Source: UBA10349 sp003485905 (GTDB lineage Bacteria > Pseudomonadota > Gammaproteobacteria > Arenicellales > Arenicellaceae). From it: a stretch of 64,000 nucleotides of DNA. The notes beneath the pieces were generated by a model, which made no database searches, was not told where the DNA came from, and was given only the letters and a program-made list of their open reading frames with translations. The first letter of the stretch is position 1; each line of letters starts with the position of its first letter. Below are positions 54,320 through 63,593 of this stretch, one piece after another. The translations under genes and the position numbers were made by a program. The DNA is taken from contig CALSLL010000004.1 of assembly GCA_943787185.1 (NCBI GenBank), forward strand, positions 186,001-250,000, written 5' to 3'.

Positions 54320-55513
54320 ATGAAAGTTCTTATCGCGGGTGGTGGTATAGGTGGATTGACCGCAGCACTATGTTTGCATGAGGCTGGTCATGATGTGCGT
54401 GTATTTGAGCGTGCTCCAAAATTTGAGGATGAAGGCGCAGGCATCCAGCTGGCTGCCAACGCGACCAAAGTATTGGATGCGCTAGATTTACTATCTAAGC
54501 TAAGTGACCTCGCGGTTGAGCCAGAGTCTATTGATGTACGTGAGTTTGATACCGGTGACTTGCTATATCAGTCTCGACTGGGTGCAGCGTATCGGCAGAA
54601 GTATCGCGCCCCGTATTTTCATTTACATCGATCAGATTTAATTGAAACGCTTGCTACCGAATTGTTAGTACGTGCGCCTGGCTCGATACAGTTTGGTGCG
54701 GCGGTTACAAAGTACTCTGAAACTGAAAAAAATGTTTCTGTACAGCTTGAGAATGGCACGACGGAATGCGGAGATTGTTTAGTCGGTGCCGATGGCATTC
54801 GATCAGCAGTTCGAACTCAGATGCGTGGTAAAACACCGATTCAATGGACAGGAAATGTTGCGTGGCGGGGAGTGCTTGATGCTACCGAGCTTGCTGATGA
54901 TTTTATGGAAAAGGTGGTGACCAATTTTGTGGCTTATAAAAAGCATATGGTCGTTTATTATGTGCGAGCCCAGAAGGCGATCAATTTTGTTGGCGTAGTA
55001 GAAAATCGAGATTGGCGAAATGATTCTTGGGTTCAAAAATCACCGCACAAAGAATTAATGGCTGATTTTGCTGGATGGAATGAGACTGTTCAAACCGTGG
55101 TTAATCTCACTCCAGTGGATCAATGCTATCGTTGGGCGCTACACGATTATCAACCGCTTGATCGCTGGTGTTCAAAACGCGTTACTTTACTGGGTGATGC
55201 TGCTCATGCCAGTTTGCCGTTTTTGGCTTCTGGCGCGGCGATGGCAATCGAGGACGCCAGAATCCTACAGCGCGTGCTCGAAGGACATGAAACTACCACC
55301 GCTACAAGGCTTCACCTGGCGCTAGTAAAGTACCAGCGAAATAGGATGTCACGCACGGCAAGCGTGCAAAAGCGGTCTCGTAATGTTGGTCAGCTTTACC
55401 ATTTACCGGGTCGGTTGTTGCGTCGCGCAGCATTTAAGGCTTTGGGAACGCGCACGGGTAAGAATGAGCATTTTTTACCTCAATACGATGCCAACATTAT
55501 TCCGTTGGTCTAA
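54320..55513 (+). CDS. FAD-dependent aromatic-type monooxygenase
   Basis: Group A flavoprotein monooxygenase of 397 residues, similar to salicylate and 6-hydroxynicotinate hydroxylases. The dinucleotide-binding GGGIGGLTAALCLHEAGH is at 7-24, the DG motif GADGIRSAVR near 155 and the FAD ribityl-binding LLGDAAHASLPF near 290. No signal peptide. It starts 32 bases after the reductase stop. The substrate cannot be inferred; an aromatic or heteroaromatic acid is typical for the family. Confidence 0.9.
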   Translation: MKVLIAGGGIGGLTAALCLHEAGHDVRVFERAPKFEDEGAGIQLAANATKVLDALDLLSKLSDLAVEPESIDVREFDTGDLLYQSRLGAAYRQKYRAPYFHLHRSDLIETLATELLVRAPGSIQFGAAVTKYSETEKNVSVQLENGTTECGDCLVGADGIRSAVRTQMRGKTPIQWTGNVAWRGVLDATELADDFMEKVVTNFVAYKKHMVVYYVRAQKAINFVGVVENRDWRNDSWVQKSPHKELMADFAGWNETVQTVVNLTPVDQCYRWALHDYQPLDRWCSKRVTLLGDAAHASLPFLASGAAMAIEDARILQRVLEGHETTTATRLHLALVKYQRNRMSRTASVQKRSRNVGQLYHLPGRLLRRAAFKALGTRTGKNEHFLPQYDANIIPLV

Positions 55514-55549
55514 ACGTGTGAACTAAAAAATGAGGATTAGACCGGGATA

Positions 55550-56386
55550 ATGTCAGTAAAATTAGTAGAGTTTTTGCGGACCAAACAAATTGGAGAAAAC
55601 ACCTTTCGAGGTAAAAGCCGGGACTTGGGAACCCCCCAAGTTTACGGTGGGCAAGTATTAGGTCAGGCGATTCATGCCGCTCAAATGACTATCGAAGAGA
55701 GATCAATTCACTCTGCGCACGCGTATTTTTTGCGTCGAGGTGATTTTAATCAACATATTGATTATCAGGTTGAGCGCAGCCGCGACGGTGGTAGTTTTTC
55801 TGCACGCCGGGTCGAGGCAATACAACATGGGCGTCCGATTTTCAATCTTTCAGCTTCATTTCAAAAAACAGAAGATGGCATGGAGTATGCGGAGAAATTC
55901 GAAATGCCGCCGGGGCCGGATGAAATAGAAGTGTCACAAGAAGAATTGGACAGCATTAATTTACGCTCTAATATATTGTTTGATTCAGCGTTCTCGATTC
56001 GCCCAGTCAAGGTCTCGCGGTTGAAGGAAAACGCAAAAATTCAATTTTGGATAAAAACAGAAGAGAAATTACCAGATGACGAACCGACTCAGCGTGCGGT
56101 GCTCGCTTACATTTCTGACTTTGGTTTGTTAGCTGCCGCGACAATTCCACATGGGTATATGCCGCGTGTTCAGATCAAGAAAACTAAACGCAAATTGATG
56201 ATGGCCTCAATAGATCATGCGATTTGGTTTCATCGCCCATTACGGATGGATGAGTGGCATTTGTTTTCTACTTCACCAGTTTCAACATCAGGAGCCCGCG
56301 GTTTAGCACAAGGGCGGATGTTTAATCAGGCTGGCCAATTAGTCACGTCAACCGCACAGGAAGGATTGATGCGTCAGTTAGTTTAG
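55550..56386 (+). CDS. tesB: Acyl-CoA thioesterase II
   Basis: Hydrolyses medium- and long-chain acyl-CoA. The 278-residue double-hotdog protein has YGGQVLGQAIHAA in the first domain, HSAHAYFLRRGD, and SIDHAIWFHRPLRMDEWHLF in the second, the TesB pattern with the catalytic Asp in SIDH. It ends tail to tail with the hydrolase on the other strand: the two stop codons overlap (56383-56386). Confidence 0.92.
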   Translation: MSVKLVEFLRTKQIGENTFRGKSRDLGTPQVYGGQVLGQAIHAAQMTIEERSIHSAHAYFLRRGDFNQHIDYQVERSRDGGSFSARRVEAIQHGRPIFNLSASFQKTEDGMEYAEKFEMPPGPDEIEVSQEELDSINLRSNILFDSAFSIRPVKVSRLKENAKIQFWIKTEEKLPDDEPTQRAVLAYISDFGLLAAATIPHGYMPRVQIKKTKRKLMMASIDHAIWFHRPLRMDEWHLFSTSPVSTSGARGLAQGRMFNQAGQLVTSTAQEGLMRQLV

Positions 56387-57291
56387 AGCCAATCGAGAAT
56401 GCACTTTTGCGCACCAGATGGGTTCTCAAACGGCACCATATGACCAGTATTTTCGAGAAACTGAAGACTTAAAAATTTGTGTCTATCGATTCGCTTTCGC
56501 TGCCCGGCATATGCATTGTAAAAATAGCTTGTGGTCCCAGCTAATAGCAGCGTCGGTATCGAAACCTTTGCGAGTAGGCCTAAACTGTAATGCACTTGAC
56601 GAAAATTATGCGCTTCCCATTCAGTGGAGTATGCGAGCTTGTAGTCGTTCTCTTGCGTTTCTATCAGGCCGTACTCAGCGTAGTCCTGCATTGCCTGAGA
56701 TGTACAGTTTTTAAAGGCCGTCTTCGCGCTATGGTAATCGATAAATTCCGTTTTGTTTGACCAAACTTTTCTACGCAGCAGCGTACGAGAGACCAGCGGT
56801 AACGAACGTTCGGCGATTCGCGGTAGATACTGCCATACGAAGCTGGTGAAAAGTGATGGTGTGGTCGCTGGCTCGATCAACACGAGCTTGTGAAATAAAT
56901 CGGGTCGTTTTATAGCTGCGATTAGGGTCACGCTACCCCCTAATGAATGGCCAACACCAACATATTTATGAATTTTGCCGGCGTGGGTATTAGCTTGCTC
57001 AAGAAACTCAATTAGGTAATCAGCATAAAGTTGCCAGTTGGCGTCTTTTGTTGGAGTGCCACGTTCTGGCCACATACCGCGGCCTTCTAAGCCGAATATA
57101 GAATACCGATCGGTAAATGGTTCAATAAATGATTGGTAGGAACCTATAGGAAAGCCATTTGCTGCCTGTATATGTATAGGGTTTTGATGCTGTTGATCTA
57201 TGCGATTTAGTTCAAGATAGTTTGCTTCGAGCCCACCAATTGTGGTGTGCTGTCCGACTAACTTATTTTTTTGACCCGTCATAGTTCTCAA
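56383..57291 (-). CDS. Alpha/beta hydrolase
   Basis: A 302-residue alpha/beta hydrolase with nucleophile elbow GVGHSLGGSVTLI, an acidic residue probably in LLAGTTS or its neighbour, and the histidine in ENTGHMVPFENP. No signal peptide, so cytoplasmic. Substrate unknown; esterase/lipase-like or CoA-thioester roles would fit beside tesB and the ketosynthase, but this is only context. Confidence 0.85.
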   Translation of the reverse strand: MRTMTGQKNKLVGQHTTIGGLEANYLELNRIDQQHQNPIHIQAANGFPIGSYQSFIEPFTDRYSIFGLEGRGMWPERGTPTKDANWQLYADYLIEFLEQANTHAGKIHKYVGVGHSLGGSVTLIAAIKRPDLFHKLVLIEPATTPSLFTSFVWQYLPRIAERSLPLVSRTLLRRKVWSNKTEFIDYHSAKTAFKNCTSQAMQDYAEYGLIETQENDYKLAYSTEWEAHNFRQVHYSLGLLAKVSIPTLLLAGTTSYFYNAYAGQRKRIDRHKFLSLQFLENTGHMVPFENPSGAQKCILDWL

Positions 57292-57399
57292 TTTCTTGCT
57301 GATTGAACAGCGGGTTCCATATTGGTCATATCACGCGGTATATAAACACTTTATGGGGTAGCGAGCTGCGTTAAGAGATATCCCAACGCTGACAATGAC

Positions 57400-59278
57400 C
57401 TACTTAAACATATCTGGATAGGGGTTTGGTTCTGTCAAATCGATAGTTTTATCAAAACCGTCTACTGATATTTGCGTATTTGTTATCGATATATCGCTGT
57501 CACCTAATGGGGCTTCTCCAAAGCGATATATTGTTGGCATCGGGGCTTCCATACAAACCTGGTCGTAGGACTGCGCCGCTTGCCCCACTTCTGCATTTCG
57601 ATCTAAGTAGGCAGCATAGGTTTTTTTACCATAGCGGTTCTGCAGCATTTTTGCGACTAGGCGAGGAGAAACTACGGTACCCGTGGCATTATTTCCGCCA
57701 AAGCCTTTTGAATTTAGAAACCCCGATTTCGGCATGGCCATGTAGGTCTATATCTGATTTCGATATGCTGAGTCGATCCGCATGAACATCGTCCGCAACA
57801 CTATCAATAGTAGAAACGCCCGGTAAAATTTCATCTGAAAAGACCCCAAGCGAATTAATTAATTGATCAGCGCTGGCAGCACCTACAGAATGACCGAGAT
57901 AAGCTTTTACCGCAGTTATTGGCCAATTCTTAATATTGAAAGCGCGCGCTACCTGATCAAGAATTAAAGACTCGGTGACCCTGTTCTGTGGGGTACTGGA
58001 GCCATGCGCCTGCAAAAAACTATTGGAGCGAACCATTTCATCGCCAAAAAGACTGCGTGCAGCGCCTACTGCTTTTGCCAGCGTAATATAATTACCGGGC
58101 CCAGGAGATGAGATCGATTTTTTGATACCATCTGCGCTAACGAACACGTTGCTTACGGCGGCATGGGTCGTGGCGCCAAGTTCTATAGCGAGTGCATCAT
58201 CAAATAGCACGACATACTGGCCAGATTCCGCTAATACAAATCCTGAATTATTGCCGAATGGCCGACTTGCACGCCTATAGTCAGGAATATCCACACCATC
58301 AAGTTTGCGCAAATTTTCGTCGGTTACCAGGGCGCTCATCGCTGCGTAGCCTTCAATTATTTCCGGAGTTATTGGCGCTTCGGCACTTCCGACGATCGCT
58401 ACACGTCTGCGTCCGGATTTGATTTCATCGACTGCAAGACGCAAGTTGTATAGAAAGCTAGCACAGGCGCCAAGCGCCGCACCGGTGGCGCCAAGACTTC
58501 CCAGGACATAGGCATTAACAAAATCTGCTGGCATTTGGCTTAACCCTAATGCAATCTGTTTTGAGCTTACTCGTTCGCCCCGTAGGCGAGCTTGCGTCAT
58601 GCCTCCCAAGCCATTTTTGTCTAACTGGCCCATCGCGCTTCCGGCGTAAACGCAGACTTCATCCGGCTTAACTTTCTGCTTAATAGTCTCCCAATCAATA
58701 CCTACCGATTGCACGGCATCCGATGCGGCAATAATAGAGAGCTGTAAGCCACGAGGGTGAAATCTGGAGTTGTATAAAGCTGCAGGGTCGAATCCGCTTG
58801 GTAGTTGTCCAGCTGACTGAACTGCCAGTTGTCTATAGGTTTTGATCTTGACTTCTGCATCGCCCGTCATCGTAAGGCGGACCATACCCCCACTAAGCGC
58901 CTCTGCAGTACAGCCAGCGGGCATCGGTTTTGGTAAATTATTCGCCGCGATAACGATAGTATTATTTTCTTGGTCAGGTGAAAATTTAACCGCTAGATTG
59001 GCAGGTATCTTATTGGGGTCAAACAAGTTAGTACCGATTTGGCGCACCAATGTTCCATCAATGCATTGCTGCCCGACCAATGTTTCTATATCTGCAGAAC
59101 TTATTGATTCGCCATTTTCCCCGTGGCGTAAATTCATCAGGCTTGCCAGACTGAGAAACATATCTGAACGCCTGGTTCCCTGTACGGAGTCAATAATGGT
59201 GCGTCGATACGCATGATGGAATGACGAGCGGCCAGCGGGTCCTACTCCTCCAAATCCGACAATTACGGGTAATCGCAT
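57400..59278 (-). CDS. fabY: Beta-ketoacyl-ACP synthase FabY-like, one frameshift near the C-terminus
   Basis: Large ketosynthase of the FabY type (about 630 residues, known from Pseudomonas aeruginosa for the acetyl-CoA plus malonyl-ACP condensation). LPVIVGFGG and AGRSSFHHAYRR begin the protein; YNSRFHPRGLQ, the active-site Cys in GACASFLYNL, and the histidines in QAHGSSTPQNR and KAYLGHSVGAAS follow. The frame stops at 57689; FLNSKGFGGNNATG and the C-terminus lie in the +1 frame to 57400. Removing one base from the C4 run at 57721-57724 joins them as AEIGFLNSKGFGG. ATG at 59278 chosen over a GTG three codons upstream. Confidence 0.87.
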
Positions 59279-59353
59279 AACTAACACTAAAAAATGTTGT
59301 CCTTTCGCACAAAATTATAGGATAACCATTCTTTAGTTATTAAGGTATATTGG

Positions 59354-59366
59354 CCAAATAATTTGG
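59354..59366. promoter_or_regulatory. Candidate operator palindrome between fabY and glxA-type regulator
   Basis: CCAAAT A ATTTGG is a perfect 6-bp inverted repeat around one base, in the 116-base divergent region between fabY and the AraC/GlxA-type regulator, 28 bases before the regulator start. It could be an operator for the regulator or simply AT-rich sequence; no second copy was noted. Confidence 0.3.
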
Positions 59367-59394
59367 TATTTTAGACAATACAGGCGATAGGAAT

Positions 59395-60378
59395 ATGAAA
59401 TTAGCATTTGTTATCTCCGATCAGATGCTTGCTGCTAGCTTGCTATTACCACTGGAAATGTGGCGTGCTGCAGAATATGCGCGGATCGCTTCGCGTAAGT
59501 CGGGTTCAAAATTAGATGTGCATTTGGTTTCAGCAGACAATCAAAGTAGTAATTCCTTGGCGGAGATACCTCTGATCCCCACAGCAAAGCTGTCAGATAT
59601 CGAAGCAAGTGATATTGTTTACTTACCCGCCCTTTGGAGAAACCCTCGGCCGGTACTTACAAAATCCGAAGAGCTTTATGCGTGGTTAAAGCGACAATTT
59701 CAGGGTGGCAGCACTTTGGCGGCTGTTGGAACAGGTTGCTGCTTTCTAGCTGAAGCGGGTTTGTTAGATGGTAAATCGGCCACCACCCACTGGCACTATC
59801 TGGATGAATTTCAACGGGACTATCCTCACATAAATCTGAAGCGAGACTATTTTATAACTGAATCGGGCTCCATATTTTGTGCCGCCAGTGTTAATGCTCT
59901 TGCGGATGTCACCGTTTACCTGATTGAGCGTTTTTACGGCACAGAGATTGCCAGTTTGGTAGAGCGCAATTTTTCGCACGAGATTCGCAGGCCCTATGAG
60001 AAGTATCGGTATTTTGACGGTGACGATTTGCAACACGTGGACGAGACGGTAGTAGAGGTTCAGTTGTGGATGAAACGACACATGAATGAATTGGTGGAAA
60101 TCCCAAGCTTGGCGTCCTTTTTTGGATTGAGCGCTCGCACATTGAGTCGGCGCTTCAAGGTAGCCATAGGCAAATCACCGTTAGAGTATTTGCAGAAACT
60201 TAGAATCGAGACCGCTAAGGAATTGCTTGAATCAACAAATCTAAAGGTCTCAGAGATTGCATATCGCGTCGGCTACCACGATCAAGGGTATTTTAGTCAG
60301 TTGTTTCGCCGAGAGATGTCCGTATTGCCCTTGCAATATAGAAAGACGGTAAGGGCAAAGATTTTTTCAATTGATTGA
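59395..60378 (+). CDS. GlxA-type AraC-family transcriptional regulator
   Basis: The 327-residue regulator has an N-terminal DJ-1/PfpI-like domain (about 1-190, with the nucleophile-elbow-like AVGTGCCFLAEAGLLDG) and a C-terminal AraC helix-turn-helix pair (about 225-320: LASFFGLSARTLSRRFK, VSEIAYRVGYHDQGYFSQLF). It is divergent from fabY with 116 bases between, so control of fabY and the hydrolase is plausible. The effector is unknown. Confidence 0.9.
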   Translation: MKLAFVISDQMLAASLLLPLEMWRAAEYARIASRKSGSKLDVHLVSADNQSSNSLAEIPLIPTAKLSDIEASDIVYLPALWRNPRPVLTKSEELYAWLKRQFQGGSTLAAVGTGCCFLAEAGLLDGKSATTHWHYLDEFQRDYPHINLKRDYFITESGSIFCAASVNALADVTVYLIERFYGTEIASLVERNFSHEIRRPYEKYRYFDGDDLQHVDETVVEVQLWMKRHMNELVEIPSLASFFGLSARTLSRRFKVAIGKSPLEYLQKLRIETAKELLESTNLKVSEIAYRVGYHDQGYFSQLFRREMSVLPLQYRKTVRAKIFSID

Positions 60379-60484
60379 GATTATGCTTTTATTATTTTAG
60401 ATCTAAATAATCGATACAAAATCGTCGCAACGTCCGGATGATGTATATATGCTTACGATCTTCAAAAATTTTCGGAGTTTTAGT

Positions 60485-60925
60485 ATGCCAACTGATAAGC
60501 GTGTTTTAGTGACCTGGCTGTTAATTGCCTTTGTTTCTTTTGTATTCTTGCAATCGTTATTTTTTAAGTTTCAAGGTCATGAAGAGACCCAAATTATTTT
60601 TGGAACGATAAGTGATTGGATGGCCGATATAGGCTTGTTGGCCTGGGCGGCGCCACTATTTAATTCTATTGGTGGGTATGCCATTGGCTCAGCAGAGTTA
60701 GTGGCAGTGATTCTACTGTGGATCCCAAATACAAGGACAATCGGTGCGACTCTAGGCTTGGTTGTAATTTCAGGTGCAATATTCTTTCACTTATTCACTC
60801 CATTGGGAGTAAACCGGGTAATTAATGAAGCCGGGGATACCGATGGTGGCGTGCTGTTTTACATGGCCTGTGGCGTCTGGGTTTGTTGCGCGTTGATACT
60901 ATATTTAAGAAAGCCCAAGGGTTAA
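60485..60925 (+). CDS. DoxX-like small integral membrane protein
   Basis: A 146-residue protein with four predicted helices: LLIAFVSFVFLQSLFFKF, a second around FNSIGGYAIGSAELVAVILL, then GLVVISGAIFFHLFTPLG and GVWVCCALILYL. The KFxG-type motif after helix one and the layout resemble DoxX-like proteins. The ATG at 60485 follows a well-spaced GGAG; an ATG 12 codons upstream (60449) lacks one. Function unknown. It follows the GlxA-type regulator on the same strand. Confidence 0.7.
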   Translation: MPTDKRVLVTWLLIAFVSFVFLQSLFFKFQGHEETQIIFGTISDWMADIGLLAWAAPLFNSIGGYAIGSAELVAVILLWIPNTRTIGATLGLVVISGAIFFHLFTPLGVNRVINEAGDTDGGVLFYMACGVWVCCALILYLRKPKG

Positions 60926-60945
60926 ATATTTAGCAGGGGTTAGCT

Positions 60946-61347
60946 TTGATTGGTAACAAGTTTTGGATCACGCTAGTTGCTGTAGTAGGTTATGGTGCTT
61001 GGGCGTTTTATAGCAGCGTTTACGATGGCACGATGGATAAGCATTTTAATGTAGCGATACGTGCCGCACTGATACAAGGCACGTATTCGGGTGTGCTTAC
61101 CTTGATTAATCTTTCAGTGCTGGAGTTTCTGTTTTTAAAACTTAATTCCTTATTGCCCTGTCTGGGGAATATAATTGCTACCGTATCGTGCGCCACAATT
61201 GCTCAGTACCTGGTCATTGTCCCAATTCATCTGATTAATGGGACTCCCAATATTGTTCTGACTTTGGCCCCCGGTTTTATAATAGGTACTGCGTTTAGCA
61301 CGGCGTACCTATTTTCGGTGAAAAAAAAGTTTTATCCTCTCACTTAG
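60946..61347 (+). CDS. Hypothetical integral membrane protein
   Basis: A 133-residue protein with about four predicted helices (FWITLVAVVGYGAWAFY, a long helix around GVLTLINLSVLEFLFLKL, IIATVSCATIAQYLVIV and LTLAPGFIIGTAFSTAYLF). I do not recognise the family. TTG start, 20 bases after the DoxX-like gene and 9 bases before the broken glycosyltransferase, so possibly co-transcribed. Real-gene status rests on length, hydrophobic pattern and tight spacing. Confidence 0.6.
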   Translation: MIGNKFWITLVAVVGYGAWAFYSSVYDGTMDKHFNVAIRAALIQGTYSGVLTLINLSVLEFLFLKLNSLLPCLGNIIATVSCATIAQYLVIVPIHLINGTPNIVLTLAPGFIIGTAFSTAYLFSVKKKFYPLT

Positions 61348-61356
61348 ACTTCTTGG

Positions 61357-62353
61357 ATGCGTGTCACTTATTTTCAAAGAAAACGCAGAGACAGCACTTT
61401 TAGCCTGGAGTTCATATTTAATGATATACGTGAACGGTTAGGTGACAAAATCGAGTCAAAAGTCTGCATCGCGCCTTTTTATAGCAATGGCATCTTTCGT
61501 CGTCTCGCAATTATCTTTCACGCGAAGTTGCGAGAAGATGAAATCAACCATATCACTGGCGACAATAATTTTACTGGGTTGCTACTGAAACAAAGCCGTA
61601 CCGTGTTAACAATACTGGATTGTGCAGATTATGAAATACGAACCGGTATTCGAGGGTGGCTGCTTCGCAAGGTATGGATCAACTGGCCAATTAGGCAGAG
61701 CGCTTTAGTCACCACCATTTCAGAAGCATCTCGTCAGGCAATTTTGCGCATATCAGCTTGCTCAGCAGAAAAAGTTGTTGTAATCCCAGTGGCCGTTTCT
61801 AAGGCGTATCGTTATCAAACCCAAGCCAGAAATCAGCGAACGTCCAAGAATTCTGCAGGTTGGCACTTCTATTAATAAAAACTTGGAACGGTTAGCTGAA
61901 GCAATTAAGGGGCTCGAGTGCACATTGGTTATAGTGGGCCGATTAGGTGACGTGCAACGCAGGCATCTAGACGTATTGGAAATTAACTATGAAAATCACG
62001 TTGGCTTATCAACTGGTGAGTTGACAAAGGAATACGAAAAGTGCGATTTGTTGGCATTTGCTTCTCTATATGAGGGGGTTTGGAATGCCGATTGTTGAGG
62101 CGCAGATAGGTTGGTAGGCCTGTGGTTACGAGCAATCTAAGCTCTATGCCAGAGGTGGCTGGTAAAGGGGCTTGCCTTGGTTGATCCAGCTAGTATTAGT
62201 AGTATCCGCGCCGGAATCGAGCGCGTACTTACTGATAGCGAGTACAGAAAAACACTGGTTGCAGAGGGACGGCTAAACGCCAAACGATTTGACGCAGTGA
62301 ACATTGCAGATCAGTATTTCGCTGTATATCAAGGTGTTCACAGCAAGCATTGA
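61357..62353 (+). pseudogene. Glycosyltransferase family 4, broken by four single-base insertions
   Basis: One GT4 gene of about 330 codons is spread over several frames. The first part (to 61875) has TILDCADYE and TTISEASRQAI. With one A removed at 61839-61840 it reads RRPRILQVGTSINKN, the GT4 hinge motif. Further extra bases are in the G5 run at 62074-62078 (restoring YEGFGMPIVEAQ), at GG 62109-62110 (IVGRPVVTSN) and at GG 62179-62180 (KGACLVDPAS). It ends at the TGA at 62351-62353. All shifts are +1. If these are sequencing errors the enzyme is intact. Donor and acceptor unknown. Confidence 0.85.
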
Positions 62354-62358
62354 TGGAC

Positions 62359-62385
62359 CCACCGCGTTATTTCTAACCGCGGTGG
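62359..62385 (+). terminator. Hairpin terminator candidate after the GT4 gene
   Basis: CCACCGCG at 62359-62366 pairs perfectly with CGCGGTGG at 62378-62385 across an 11-base loop; with one bulged C the stem extends by two pairs. It starts five bases after the GT4 stop and is followed by TCTCTGTTG, a poor U-tract. It could serve as terminator for the + strand run and lies between convergent genes. Confidence 0.5.
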
Positions 62386-62472
62386 TCTCTGTTGAGGTTA
62401 TCTGAGGTGTCGTTTGATTAATCCTCAACGCTATTAGGTCGACGAAAGATCAATAAAAATTTCAACAATTGC

Positions 62473-63434
62473 CTATAAGCTGGCTAACCATTCATCATCT
62501 GAATCAGGCGAGATATTCTCAAACAAAGGTGTTGATAAGTAACGCTCTCCCGTGTCGGGTAACATTACTAGGAAGGTGCTGTCAGCCGGTGCCGTTTCGG
62601 CAACTTTAAGCGCTGCCCACATAGTAGCTCCACCCGAAATACCACAGAAAATGCCTTCTTCTGTAGCAAGACGTTGCGCAGTATCAATAGCTCCGTCATC
62701 CGGAATCAGAACAATTTCGTCAAGTACTTTTTTAATCCAACACACCAGGAATAAAGTCGGGCGTCCAGCCTTGAATTTTATGGGGAGCCCAATCCTTACC
62801 AGACAACAGCGCCGCATTTTCGGGTTCTGCGCCTATGATTTTAATTTCAGGCCTCGCCAATTTAAGCACTTCGCCGGCGCCGGTCATGGTGCCTCCCGGT
62901 ACCCCAGCCGCTCACAAAAAAGTCCAAATCTCTATTTGCAAAATCGCTCAAAAATCTCTGGGGCCGGTAGTATTGCGATGGTAGGCTGGGTTTGCGGGGT
63001 TCTCGAACTGATCGGCTTTGAACTAACCGTGCTGCTCCGCTAATTCTTGGGCTTTCTTTACCATGCCCGAGCCGCGCTCTGCAGCAGGAGTCAATATTAC
63101 TTTCGCACCAAGGCCCTTCATTCTCTTTCTACGTTCAACTGAGAACGATTCAGCCATAGTTGCTACGAACGGGTATCCCTTTGCAGCACAGACCATAGCT
63201 AACGCTATCCCTGTGTTACCTGAAGTTGCTGTCTACCACCGTTTGTCCAGGTTTTTAGCGTCCCTTTTTTTTCAGCATCTTCGATAATAGCGATTGCTAG
63301 GCGGTCTTTAACCGACGCCATTGGGTTGAAAGCTTCAACTTTCACGAACATAGACTGATTTTTTTGGGGCTATACGGTTGAGCTGTACAATTGGTGTATT
63401 ACCAATGGTTTCTAAAAATATTGTTATAAATCAC
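62473..63434 (-). pseudogene. cysK: Cysteine synthase A, broken by eight +1 insertions and one stop codon
   Basis: PLP-dependent O-acetylserine sulfhydrylase. Only 62473-62817 is an open frame, carrying IFCGISGGATMWAA and VMLPDTGERYLSTPLFE. The rest can be rebuilt as one gene from a GTG at 63434 with GGAG five bases upstream: LETIGNTPIVQLNRIAPKN, FNPMASVKDRL (PLP lysine), VVEATSGNTGIALAM, NPANPAYHRNTTGPEIL and SGWGTGGTMTGAGEVL. Extra bases lie at or near 63414-63418, 63359-63365, 63252-63256, 63230, 62960-62963, 62950-62954, 62895-62897 and 62734-62735. A TAG replaces a conserved Trp codon at 63023-63025. Either a decayed gene or poor sequence. Confidence 0.88.
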
Positions 63435-63593
63435 AGTAACTCCTTTATAAATAGGGGGTATTGAAGGCAATATGTGTGCAGCTTAAGACAACTTTGTTGG
63501 GGGTGTCGAATTTTAGTCCAAATAAATGGTTCGATATCGCGACAGATATCAACAAACAGTAGAGGCAGTGGGACGCAGTGGAGAATTTTTAGG

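Noticed and set aside
62552..63043. 163-codon + strand frame over the cysK region
   Set aside because: The opposite strand carries clear CysK motifs throughout; the + frame is a by-product.
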